This document shows positions 1 to 5,765 of a stretch of DNA of 6,683 nucleotides, piece after piece (position 1 is the stretch's first letter; the number at the start of each line of letters is the position of its first letter). The stretch comes from Opitutales bacterium (lineage in GTDB: Bacteria > Verrucomicrobiota > Verrucomicrobiia > Opitutales > Intestinicryptomonadaceae): NCBI GenBank assembly GCA_017526045.1, contig JAFXRX010000351.1, forward strand, positions 1 through 6,683, in the 5' to 3' direction. The position numbers and the translations under genes are program-made. The notes under the pieces are model-generated. The model searched no databases and was not told where the DNA came from. It worked only from the letters and a program-made list of their open reading frames with translations.

Positions 1-374
1 AGGTCGAGCGATACGGGCTCGTCGTTTACGAACAAAATCGTGTATTCGTGGCCTTCGACAAGCCATTTTTTGTCGTCGCCCAAAATCGATTCCTGGATTG
101 AATAGTCCTCGAAAGTTTCGGGGTGGATAAAGTGGTAGACGTCGCCGTCTATGTACGAAAATTCCAGGCTCTTGTTTGTGGTGTGGCAGAATTCCACGGA
201 GTCTGTCGAGCGGAATTTTACGGTTGTGGACGAGCCGTTTGCAAGGTTTCTTAAAACAGTCTGCACAAAGCCCGCGCCGCGCCCCTGGGTGCGGTGCAGC
301 ATGCTCATTACAACGTGCGGGACGTTGTTGTACATTATAACGTTGTTCTTTCTGATGTCGGTTGGATTTGCCAT
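1..374 (-). CDS. efp: Elongation factor P, N-terminal part (runs off the window start)
   Basis: EF-P binds ribosomes stalled on polyproline stretches, next to the P-site tRNA, and stimulates peptide bond formation. The ATG at 374-372 opens a protein beginning MANPTDIRKNNVIMYNNVPH; 124 complete residues are visible out of roughly 185-190 usual for the family. Residues 1-65 match the KOW-like domain I (GRGAGFVQTVLRNLANG at 31-47, then a TVKFRSTDSVE segment). Residues 66 onward match the first OB domain (EFSYIDGDVYHFIHPETFEDY). The third domain lies outside the window. The tip residue, which is Lys34 in E. coli, is Arg32 here, flanked by glycines as in lysine-type EF-Ps. No Shine-Dalgarno sequence is visible before the ATG. 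The gene follows pdxH on the same strand after a 90-bp gap that holds a promoter-like sequence, so it is probably transcribed at least partly on its own. The family call is firm; the identity of any tip modification is unknown. Confidence 0.95.
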   Translation of the reverse strand, partial: MANPTDIRKNNVIMYNNVPHVVMSMLHRTQGRGAGFVQTVLRNLANGSSTTVKFRSTDSVEFCHTTNKSLEFSYIDGDVYHFIHPETFEDYSIQESILGDDKKWLVEGHEYTILFVNDEPVSLD

Positions 375-419
375 ATGTGTTGCGAATAATAGTTTTGTTT
401 CGATAAAAATATAGCGGGA

Positions 420-448
420 AATATGACCCCGCCGCGCGCAAAGGTCAA
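420..448 (-). promoter_or_regulatory. Candidate sigma-70-type promoter for efp, overlapping an inverted repeat
   Basis: Read on the minus strand, TTGACC (448-443) is five of six to the -35 consensus. CATATT (425-420) is four of six to the -10 consensus, and the spacer is 17 bases. Transcription would begin near 413, giving a leader of about 39 bases before the efp ATG. A 5-bp inverted repeat (TGACC at 424-428, GGTCA at 443-447 on the plus strand) overlaps the -35 box and abuts the -10 box, so it could be an operator half-site pair or chance. No T-tract follows it, so it does not read as a terminator for pdxH. Consensus matching by eye only. Confidence 0.45.
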
Positions 449-464
449 TGTTAATTTTGAGCAG

Positions 465-1103
465 CTAAGGCGAGAGCCTGTCGATTTGCCACAAGCCGCC
501 CGCGGTTAATTTGTAGCGGAAGCGGTCGTGCAGCCTGCTTGGGCGCCCCTGCCAAAATTCGAACGTGTGCGGGACTATCCTGTAGCCGCCCCAGAAGTCG
601 GGCAGGGGGATGTCGCCGTTCGCGAATTTGCGCTTCATTTCGGCAAACTTCATTTCAAGAAGCGAGCGCGAGGTTATGACTTTGCTCTGGTGCGAAACCC
701 AGGCGCCGAGCCTGCTGCCGGACGGGCGCGAGATGAAGTAGCGCAGCGACTCCAATGTGCTTATCTTTTCCGCCCTTCCCAAAATTTTCAGCTGCCGCTC
801 GAGCCCCAGCCACAAAAAGTGCGCCGCAACATTGCTGTTTTTTGCGATGTCCTTTGCCTTTGAGGATTCGTAGTTTGTGAAGAACACAAAGCCCTTTTCG
901 TCCCACGACTTCAATAAAACGGTGCGGATGTCCGGCGCGCCGCCTTCGCCGACAGTCGCCACGTCCATTGCGTTGGGCTCTTCGAGCTTGCAGTCGAGAG
1001 CCTCGCCAAACCACTTTTTGAATTGCGCAAAGGGGTTCGGGTTGAGGTCTTCGCGCTCGAGCGAGCCTTTTTTGTATTCGTTTCTGAGGTCGAAAATGTC
1101 CAT
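465..1103 (-). CDS. pdxH: Pyridoxamine/pyridoxine 5'-phosphate oxidase
   Basis: This FMN enzyme oxidises pyridoxamine or pyridoxine 5'-phosphate to pyridoxal 5'-phosphate with O2, the last step of PLP synthesis and salvage; it is cytosolic and works as a dimer. The 212 residues agree with the usual length (about 218 in E. coli). Visible family blocks are RTVLLK (60-65) and FFTNYESSKAKDI (74-86) for FMN binding, LERQLKILG (101-109), FISRPSGSRLGAWVSHQS (123-140), WGGYRIVPHTFEFWQGRPSR (171-190), then LHDRFRY (191-197), with RLHD as the substrate-binding motif. The C-terminus IDRLSP corresponds to IDRLAP in E. coli. The ATG follows directly after the TAA of the upstream yihY-like gene with no spacer, so translation is probably coupled. 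It is the last gene of the minus-strand operon. All key residues seem intact. Confidence 0.97.
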   Translation of the reverse strand: MDIFDLRNEYKKGSLEREDLNPNPFAQFKKWFGEALDCKLEEPNAMDVATVGEGGAPDIRTVLLKSWDEKGFVFFTNYESSKAKDIAKNSNVAAHFLWLGLERQLKILGRAEKISTLESLRYFISRPSGSRLGAWVSHQSKVITSRSLLEMKFAEMKRKFANGDIPLPDFWGGYRIVPHTFEFWQGRPSRLHDRFRYKLTAGGLWQIDRLSP

Positions 1104-2597
1104 TTATAAAATCAGCTCTTTGATTGTTTTTTGCATGTTTTCCTCTTTTGCAAGGCCGGCGAAAGCCTCTATTGCGTAGTTTGCGGCGGGGCTTCGCTTT
1201 GCGATGTCGGCGGAGGCGATGTTGTCGCCAGGGTTTTCGTCGAGGATTTGCAGGAATTTTGCAAGCGTCATCAAGTCGGGCGCGGTTGCAGGCTTGTAGG
1301 CGGGCTCGGCGTTTTCGCCCTCGATTTCGCATACGAGGTTTTTTTCAAGCAGCATTATTATGCAGCCGCTCGAAACGACTTTGGGGATGTCGAGGCGGGT
1401 GCAGAGAGCCTTTAAATTCGGGGCTTTTTCGCCGCGGTAAAACGCCCTTGAAATTTCCGCGAACACCGCAAGCGAGAGCATTCTTTTTACATGCCCGCCA
1501 GTGCGCTTCCAGCTTTCCGCGCTCGAGAGCATGTCCATATTCTGGATTGCGTAGGTTATTTGCGCCCCCGTCAAAATGAAGAGCCAGAATATGTAGAGGC
1601 TGAACATCGCAATGGGGATTATCGCCAAATATCCGTAGAAATTCTGCTGCTCGACGATTTTGCCGAGGTACAAAAACGAGAGCTTGTTGTTCGCCAAAAG
1701 CAGGCACGTTACAATCAACGCGCCGACGAGCGCGGGAAAGGCCTTGACGTAGGTGTTGGGCATGCACTTGTAAAACAAAGCCAAGGCGACCACGAGCGCG
1801 CCCATGCCCACAAGTTTCGTCCCCCAGCCGGCGTATTCGGAAATTATCGGGATATTTTTGAAGATTTCGCCGAGCTGCGAGCCCGTTAAAAACGTCATTC
1901 CCGAAATTCCGAGCACCACGCCGAATGTAAGCAGCATCCAGTAGAACGTAAAGCGCATAATCCAGCTTCTGCCCTTGTAGAGCCCCCAGACGGTGTTGAA
2001 CGCCGACTCCATGTTTACGCACAATAGAAGGCATGTAAGCACCACCGCGAGCGTCCCCATAATCCCCAAAGACGCGCTGCTTTTTGAAATTTTTGCGATG
2101 AGCGCGCGGATTTCGGGGTTGATTTTTTGCTCCGCCGCCTCTTCCTCTTCGGGCGTCATTTTTCTTGGGGGATGCGCCTCTTCTGAAAAATTAACTTTTT
2201 CGCCGTTTATGAAAATTTCGCCGCGCGGCGGCTCGACCACTTCGTTTACCGCGGGCATCACAAAGACCATGGCGTCGACTATTTTATCGTACACGAATTT
2301 GTCGCCCTTTTCCTTGAACACCATCCCCGAGAAAATGATGACAACCGCCACCAGCGGGCCCAGCGCAAGCAGCGTGGTGTAGGAAAGCGACGCCGCCTGG
2401 ACGGGGATTTTGTTTTTCATAATGCCCGAGACGGTCGTTGAAACTATGCGCATCATCGCAAAGAGGGCCGCCTTTAATTTCGACATTTCCCTTAGGTCGG
2501 ACGACCATATGCCGAAGGTGAAAAATTCCGCCGCGCGCGAAATTTTCTGCGCGAGCGAAATTTTGGGCTCTTCCTGTTTTTCCTTTGGATTTTCCAT
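1104..2597 (-). CDS. yihY: YihY/BrkB-family inner-membrane protein
   Basis: This is a polytopic membrane protein of the YihY/BrkB family, often mislabelled ribonuclease BN; the molecular function is not settled. The 497 residues show hydrophobic segments at roughly 68-93, 178-195, 214-238, 261-277, 284-302 and 320-347. The family signatures are visible: an IPVQAASLSYTTLLALGPL segment at 64-82, PNTYVKAFPALVGALIV at 280-296, and YGYLAIIPIAMFSLYIFWLF at 321-340, then ILTGAQI (341-347). Between the first two membrane segments lies a hydrophilic insert (about 122-170) rich in Glu and Pro, longer than I expect for short family members. Residues 360-497 form a soluble tail that resembles a winged-helix-like extension in some homologues. 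GAAAGG at 2613-2608 lies 10 bases before the ATG and is an acceptable ribosome binding site. The gene is 4 bases after its upstream neighbour and abuts pdxH. The family assignment is confident; the role is not. Confidence 0.9.
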   Translation of the reverse strand: MENPKEKQEEPKISLAQKISRAAEFFTFGIWSSDLREMSKLKAALFAMMRIVSTTVSGIMKNKIPVQAASLSYTTLLALGPLVAVVIIFSGMVFKEKGDKFVYDKIVDAMVFVMPAVNEVVEPPRGEIFINGEKVNFSEEAHPPRKMTPEEEEAAEQKINPEIRALIAKISKSSASLGIMGTLAVVLTCLLLCVNMESAFNTVWGLYKGRSWIMRFTFYWMLLTFGVVLGISGMTFLTGSQLGEIFKNIPIISEYAGWGTKLVGMGALVVALALFYKCMPNTYVKAFPALVGALIVTCLLLANNKLSFLYLGKIVEQQNFYGYLAIIPIAMFSLYIFWLFILTGAQITYAIQNMDMLSSAESWKRTGGHVKRMLSLAVFAEISRAFYRGEKAPNLKALCTRLDIPKVVSSGCIIMLLEKNLVCEIEGENAEPAYKPATAPDLMTLAKFLQILDENPGDNIASADIAKRSPAANYAIEAFAGLAKEENMQKTIKELIL

Positions 2598-2601
2598 AAA
2601 T

Positions 2602-3078
2602 TTACAGCCTTTCTATTATAGAGCGGATTAGCGCGACGTAAAACGCCTCCGCCAATATTAAAAACAAAATCGAAAGCGCGGTTTTAAGGCGCATGGTAAA
2701 AAGAGTCGCCGCCAGCCAGTAAAGCGCGTTTAAAACGGCCGCCTGCGTGAGGCCTTGGCAGAAGAAAAGATAAGAGTAAAAACCCGCGGCGATGCCGAAA
2801 AACGCGCGCGCAAAGGAAAAAGGCTCCTTGCCAAAAACGAGCATCAGCGCGATTATGGCGTCGCAGGCGAGCGCGAAATATTTCAGGTTGACGCTGCCGT
2901 ATGCAAAGTCCGCAAATAAAAAGAGCCAGAAATTAAGGGCGATGAAAATCGCGATGCACGCAAGCGACACGCGCCTTTCGAGCTCCTCTTTGAGCGCGCG
3001 CTCCTTTAGCTGCGCCGCCGCCATCTGTGCGACCCTTTCTTTTGCCTTTATCTGCTTTATGGTCTGTTCTTCGTCCAT
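2602..3078 (-). CDS. Hypothetical small membrane protein with N-terminal coiled coil
   Basis: I do not recognise this 158-residue protein. Residues 1-36 are highly charged and Ala/Glu/Lys rich (MDEEQTIKQIKAKERVAQMA and onward), with a pattern suited to an amphipathic helix or coiled coil. Hydrophobic segments follow at about 37-57, 66-82, 87-107, 112-128 and 132-152, giving four or five membrane passes and a short basic tail (IRSIIERL). There is no signal peptide and no catalytic motif that I can see. It is probably real because it lies in the same operon orientation, with 4-base gaps to nadK upstream and to the yihY-like gene downstream, and its amino-acid pattern is coherent. No Shine-Dalgarno sequence precedes the ATG, so initiation is probably coupled to termination of nadK. 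Its placement suggests a membrane role co-expressed with YihY; any function is conjecture. Confidence 0.78.
   Translation of the reverse strand: MDEEQTIKQIKAKERVAQMAAAQLKERALKEELERRVSLACIAIFIALNFWLFLFADFAYGSVNLKYFALACDAIIALMLVFGKEPFSFARAFFGIAAGFYSYLFFCQGLTQAAVLNALYWLAATLFTMRLKTALSILFLILAEAFYVALIRSIIERL
2615..2642 (-). promoter_or_regulatory. Possible internal promoter ahead of the yihY-like gene
   Basis: On the minus strand a perfect TATAAT (2620-2615) is preceded by TTTACG (2642-2637, four of six to the -35 consensus) with a 16-base spacer. It lies inside the last codons of the small membrane protein gene, so the match may simply reflect coding sequence. If it is used, the transcript would start near 2608, leaving only about ten bases before the ATG and cutting into the Shine-Dalgarno site. 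Weak support. Confidence 0.22.
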
Positions 3079-3082
3079 AAGG

Positions 3083-3919
3083 CTACATGTGCAGGTTGCG
3101 CGGGTTGCCGCCCCAGCCGAGCTTTGTGCGCAGAATTGAAAAATGCGAGTGCCCCGCGGGGCGCACGAATTTTACCGTCTGCGGCGCGACTTCGATTTTA
3201 AGCGGCTGCTGCGTCCAGCTTGAAATTATGTTGCCGTCCTGAATTAAAATCGAGTTGGGATTTTTTACGCGGATTTCGAGCTTGGTTTCGGAATCGAAAA
3301 CGAGGCTGCGGTTCGAGAGGGTATGCGGGCAGATGCTCGTAAGGGCGAAAACCCGCGCTTTGGGGTGGATCAAAGGCCCGCCCGCGGAAAGGTTGTAGGC
3401 GGAAGTCCCCGTTGGGGTTGCAAAAATAAGCCCGTCGCCGACAAACTCCGCGACGAATTCGCCGTCGGCGAAAACTTCCGCGGCGAGAATGCCCGCCGAT
3501 GTCGAAGACTTTATCGCAAATTCGTTGAGCGCAAAAAAACCGCTTTGCCCAAATTGCGCCTTCAATATCGCGCGGGTTTCGATTTCGGAATTTTTTGATG
3601 TAATGATGTCGGCGAATTCGGCGTCGGTTATGGCGTCGGTGAATGTCGCCATAAAGCCGAGCTTGCCGAGGTTTATTCCGAAAATGGGCGCATCGTGTTT
3701 CACCGCGCCGTTCAGGCACGATAAAATTGTGCCGTCCCCGCCGATTGCGCAGCAGCATTTGGCATCGCTGAACGCTTCCTCCGACGGCGGGAATTTGCCG
3801 TCGATAACGCATTCAAAGCCTATGGCGCGAGCGGTTTTTGCAAGCCTTTTTGCGAGGCTTTCGGCGTTTGCCTTGCCGTAGTTGACGGCAAAGAGAATTT
3901 TATTCTTTGAAGAATTCAC
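3083..3919 (-). CDS. nadK: NAD kinase
   Basis: NAD kinase phosphorylates NAD at the adenosine 2'-hydroxyl using ATP or polyphosphate and is the only route to NADP(H); it is cytosolic. With the GTG start at 3919-3917 the protein has 278 residues, close to the usual 280-300. Landmarks are the KILFAVN opening strand (7-13), the GGDGT phosphate-binding motif (60-64), GINLGKLGFM (81-90), the Asn-Glu motif (132-133) and GDGLIFATPTGTSAYNLSAG (161-180) followed by GPLIHP. ICPHTLSNRSLV (196-207) and the C-terminal LRTKLGWGG complete the set. The open frame continues upstream to a TTG at 4051, but that would add 44 residues with no family resemblance and would run across the divergent promoter region and the start of the neighbouring gene, so I prefer GTG. 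It is the first gene of the minus-strand operon. The enzyme identity is firm; the start is likely but unproven. Confidence 0.93.
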   Translation of the reverse strand: MNSSKNKILFAVNYGKANAESLAKRLAKTARAIGFECVIDGKFPPSEEAFSDAKCCCAIGGDGTILSCLNGAVKHDAPIFGINLGKLGFMATFTDAITDAEFADIITSKNSEIETRAILKAQFGQSGFFALNEFAIKSSTSAGILAAEVFADGEFVAEFVGDGLIFATPTGTSAYNLSAGGPLIHPKARVFALTSICPHTLSNRSLVFDSETKLEIRVKNPNSILIQDGNIISSWTQQPLKIEVAPQTVKFVRPAGHSHFSILRTKLGWGGNPRNLHM

Positions 3920-3939
3920 AAATAGGGCATCTTGTTCAT
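3916..3939 (-). CDS. Possible seven-codon leader ORF overlapping the nadK start
   Basis: On the minus strand, AAAAGGGG is followed three bases later by an ATG (3939-3937) that opens a short frame coding MNKMPYL and ending in TGA at 3918-3916. That stop overlaps the GTG proposed as the nadK start (TTGTGA). The Shine-Dalgarno-like AGGGG is the strongest in the region and faces this ATG, not the GTG, so ribosomes could start here, terminate and restart on nadK. Alternatives are that the leader is chance, or that a one-base error or polymorphism separates the ATG from the nadK frame. Confidence 0.35.
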   Translation of the reverse strand: MNKMPYL

Positions 3940-3962
3940 TTTCCCCTTTTAGGCAACTATTT

Positions 3963-3992
3963 TTTATGGCTTCCGCATTCGGGCGCGGAAAA
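3963..3992 (-). promoter_or_regulatory. Weak candidate promoter for the nadK operon
   Basis: On the minus strand, CATAAA (3968-3963, four of six to TATAAT) lies 18 bases downstream of TTTTCC (3992-3987), a poor -35 element. Transcription would begin near 3956, giving a short leader before the seven-codon ORF. The spacer contains the inverted repeat at 3971-3990. A promoter is expected here because the two operons diverge from this gap, but this exact placement is a guess. Confidence 0.22.
3971..3990. repeat. Inverted repeat in the divergent intergenic region
   Basis: TTCCGC (3971-3976) and GCGGAA (3985-3990) form a perfect 6-bp inverted repeat around an 8-base centre (ATTCGGGC). It sits almost midway between the start of nadK and that of the fabZ-like gene. 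It could be a regulator site acting on both operons or a small hairpin. It is not a convincing terminator, since only a short A/T run follows on the plus strand and no gene ends nearby. Confidence 0.4.
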
Positions 3993-3998
3993 TTTTTG

Positions 3999-4027
3999 TT
4001 GAAAGAAATCAAAAGGCTGTTTGTATT
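3999..4027 (+). promoter_or_regulatory. Candidate promoter for the fabZ-fabB-waaA operon
   Basis: TTGAAA (3999-4004, five of six to the -35 consensus) is separated by 17 bases from TGTATT (4022-4027, four of six to the -10 consensus). The predicted start of transcription, about 4034, is only some five bases before the ATG at 4039, so the mRNA would be nearly leaderless. That fits the lack of a Shine-Dalgarno sequence before this ATG. Judged by eye; a shifted -10 (TATTTA at 4024-4029) is also possible. Confidence 0.4.
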
Positions 4028-4038
4028 TATTCTTCCAT

Positions 4039-4494
4039 ATGCACGAAGCAAAAAAATTTACAAAAGAGCAAATCGAAAGTTTTATGCCCCAGCAGCCCCC
4101 GTACCTGTTTTTGGACGAGGCTCAAATCGAGGGGAACGAGGTTCGCGGCTCGTACACAATCAGGGGCGACGAATTTTTCCTCAAGGGGCACTTTCCGAAC
4201 AATCCGGTTTTCCCCGCTTCGGTGATGCTCGAAGCCCTCGGGCAGCTTGCGATAGTCATACTCATGAAGGGCGACTTTGACCCGCAGGGCAGAAACGCGA
4301 ACAGGGAGCGCATATTTTTTACGTCCCTCGACGGCGTGCGCTGCTGCCGCATTTGCAGGCCGGGCGACAAGCTTGAAATGCTCGTGAAGGCAAAGCGCAT
4401 ACGCCACCCGCTCGGGCTTTTTGAAGGCTCTATTTCAGTCGGCGGGCAGAAAACCGCCTACGCCGAAAAAATTTCGCTAACATTCGACTTCTGA
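4039..4494 (+). CDS. fabZ: FabZ-like 3-hydroxyacyl-ACP dehydratase
   Basis: A hotdog-fold protein of the FabZ/FabA group, which removes water from 3-hydroxyacyl-ACP during fatty-acid elongation in the cytosol. The 151 residues match FabZ length. The catalytic pair is present: His51 in KGHFP and Glu65 in MLEALGQ, 14 residues apart as in FabZ; FabA has Asp at the second position. FFTSLDGVRCCRICRPGDKL (93-112) matches the FabZ strand ending in PGD. Deviations are MPQQPPYLFLD (16-26) where FabZ usually has PHRYPFLLVD, PAS instead of PGV after the HFP block, and three cysteines (102, 103, 106). The ATG at 4039 is preferred. An in-frame TTG at 4021 has AAGG four bases ahead but would overlap the likely promoter. 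fabB follows after seven bases. It is a divergent FabZ, perhaps specialised; other hotdog dehydratases of accessory lipid pathways cannot be excluded. Confidence 0.87.
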   Translation: MHEAKKFTKEQIESFMPQQPPYLFLDEAQIEGNEVRGSYTIRGDEFFLKGHFPNNPVFPASVMLEALGQLAIVILMKGDFDPQGRNANRERIFFTSLDGVRCCRICRPGDKLEMLVKAKRIRHPLGLFEGSISVGGQKTAYAEKISLTFDF

Positions 4495-4501
4495 AAAAAT
4501 C

Positions 4502-5761
4502 ATGCCAAAAAACGTAGCAATAACAGGCCTCGGCTTTATCACAAGCATCGGCAATTCAAAAGAGGAAGTTTTAAATAGCCTCAAAAACTCCATTTCGGGC
4601 ATCGAGCTTTACAAGGGTTTTGACGACCCCAAAATCCCCGTAAAATGCCTCGGCACAGTCAAGGGCTTCAATACAGAAGGCTATGATTTTGAGGATTGGA
4701 CTTACCCGCCGCAGTACTCCATACGCCGCGAGGTTTTGAGGGGTTTTGCGCCCCACTGTTTGTACGCCTATTGCGCAATGGTTCAGGCAATCGCCGACGC
4801 GAAGCTAAGCGGCGATGACGTCTCGAACGAGCAGACCGGCATGTACACAGCCTCCGCGGGCTCGACTTCGATGCTCGTCTCGCAAATGGATCGGATGGAC
4901 AAAATGGGCGTCATGCGCTGCCCGCCCATGGGCGTGGTCTCGTCGGTTGTTGGCACTCTTTCTTTCAATTTGGTTTCGGCTTTTAAAATCAAGGGGGCAA
5001 GCTGCGGGTTTGCCTCAGCCTGCGCAAGCTCCTCGCACGCGATGGGCTTTGCCTACGACGAAATCGCAACCGGCCGCCAAAAGCGCATGTTCGTGGTCGG
5101 CGGCGAAGACGGCGACAGGCGCACAATCCTGCCGTTTGCGGGCATGAGGGCGCTTTCATGCAACCCCGATCCCGCGAAGGCGTCGCGCCCGTACGACAAA
5201 CACCGCGACGGCTTTGTCGGCACGGGGGGCGCGGTTGTTGCCGTCTTGGAGGACGAAGAGGAGGCGAAGCGCCGCGGCGCGAAAATTTACGCAAAATTCC
5301 GCGGCTGGGGGCAGGCAAGCGACGGCTACAACGTCGCAATTCCGCACCCGCAGGGCGACGGGCTTGCAAACGCAATGCGCTTTGCGTTCGCTTCGACAGG
5401 CGTAAAGCCCGAGGACGTAGGCTACATCAACACGCACGGCACGTCCACACCGATAGGCGACGTCGCGGAGCTCAAGGCGATTGCAAAAATTTTCGGCGAA
5501 AACCCGCAAACGCCGCTTAGCTCGACAAAGTCTTTGACAGGCCACGGGCTCTCGCTTGCTGGCGTCATGGAATCTGCGTTCTGCGCGCTCATGCTCGACG
5601 AGGGCTTTATCGCCGCTTCCGCGAACATCGAGGAGCTCGACGAGGCGGCAAAGCCTTTCAATATTGTCCGCGAGCGCATAGACAAAAACCCCGAAATCGC
5701 GCTCTCTTTAAGCAGCGGCTTCGGCGGCGCAAACACCGCGCTTTTGTTTGAAAAAGCTTAA
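4502..5761 (+). CDS. fabB: Beta-ketoacyl-ACP synthase, FabB-like (KAS I/II family)
   Basis: A thiolase-fold condensing enzyme that joins acyl-ACP (or an acyl-enzyme) with malonyl-ACP to extend a fatty acid by two carbons. The 419 residues fit KAS I/II. The catalytic set is intact: Cys174 in SACASS, His312 in NTHGTSTPIGD, Lys343 and His348 in STKSLTGHGL; the GFGGAN glycine-rich segment is near the C-terminus (406-411). FabB-like traits include the SACASSSHA nucleophile elbow, ASRPYDKHRDGFV (227-239), and GFIAASANIEELDE (368-381), nearly as in E. coli FabB. Relative to FabB, an aromatic-rich insert of about 13 residues lies at 57-75 (YDFEDWTYPPQY). No Shine-Dalgarno sequence precedes the ATG, but the fabZ stop is only seven bases away. 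The intact Cys-His-His triad argues for an active synthase and not a chain-length factor. Whether it serves general synthesis or a special chain is not decided by sequence. Confidence 0.95.
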   Translation: MPKNVAITGLGFITSIGNSKEEVLNSLKNSISGIELYKGFDDPKIPVKCLGTVKGFNTEGYDFEDWTYPPQYSIRREVLRGFAPHCLYAYCAMVQAIADAKLSGDDVSNEQTGMYTASAGSTSMLVSQMDRMDKMGVMRCPPMGVVSSVVGTLSFNLVSAFKIKGASCGFASACASSSHAMGFAYDEIATGRQKRMFVVGGEDGDRRTILPFAGMRALSCNPDPAKASRPYDKHRDGFVGTGGAVVAVLEDEEEAKRRGAKIYAKFRGWGQASDGYNVAIPHPQGDGLANAMRFAFASTGVKPEDVGYINTHGTSTPIGDVAELKAIAKIFGENPQTPLSSTKSLTGHGLSLAGVMESAFCALMLDEGFIAASANIEELDEAAKPFNIVRERIDKNPEIALSLSSGFGGANTALLFEKA

Positions 5762-5765
5762 AAAA

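Noticed and set aside
151..414. Plus-strand 87-codon frame with a hydrophobic tail
   Set aside because: It is antisense to the clear EF-P coding sequence and its promoter and has no protein-like family features.
424..447. Inverted repeat after pdxH as an intrinsic terminator
   Set aside because: Arms of only five bases, a 14-base loop and no T-tract; it overlaps promoter-like boxes.
655..1332. Long minus-strand frame of 225 codons across the pdxH/yihY junction
   Set aside because: Its Arg/Ala-rich content is typical of an out-of-frame read through GC-rich codons; pdxH and yihY in the same strand explain the region fully.
1104..2597. Annotation of the YihY-like protein as ribonuclease BN
   Set aside because: That name is a historic misassignment in this membrane family; the protein shows no nuclease motif.
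4021..4038. TTG at 4021 as the fabZ-like start
   Set aside because: It has AAGG four bases ahead, but it would lie within the likely -10 region and adds only six hydrophobic residues; the ATG at 4039 is simpler. Not fully excluded.
3920..4051. N-terminal extension of NAD kinase from a TTG at 4051
   Set aside because: The 44 extra residues lack family resemblance, cross the divergent promoter region and overlap the start of the fabZ-like gene; the GTG at 3919 gives a normal length.
4989..5545. Arg-rich frames on both strands inside the condensing enzyme gene
   Set aside because: They are shadows of the intact FabB-like gene, with low-complexity Arg/Ala/Pro composition.
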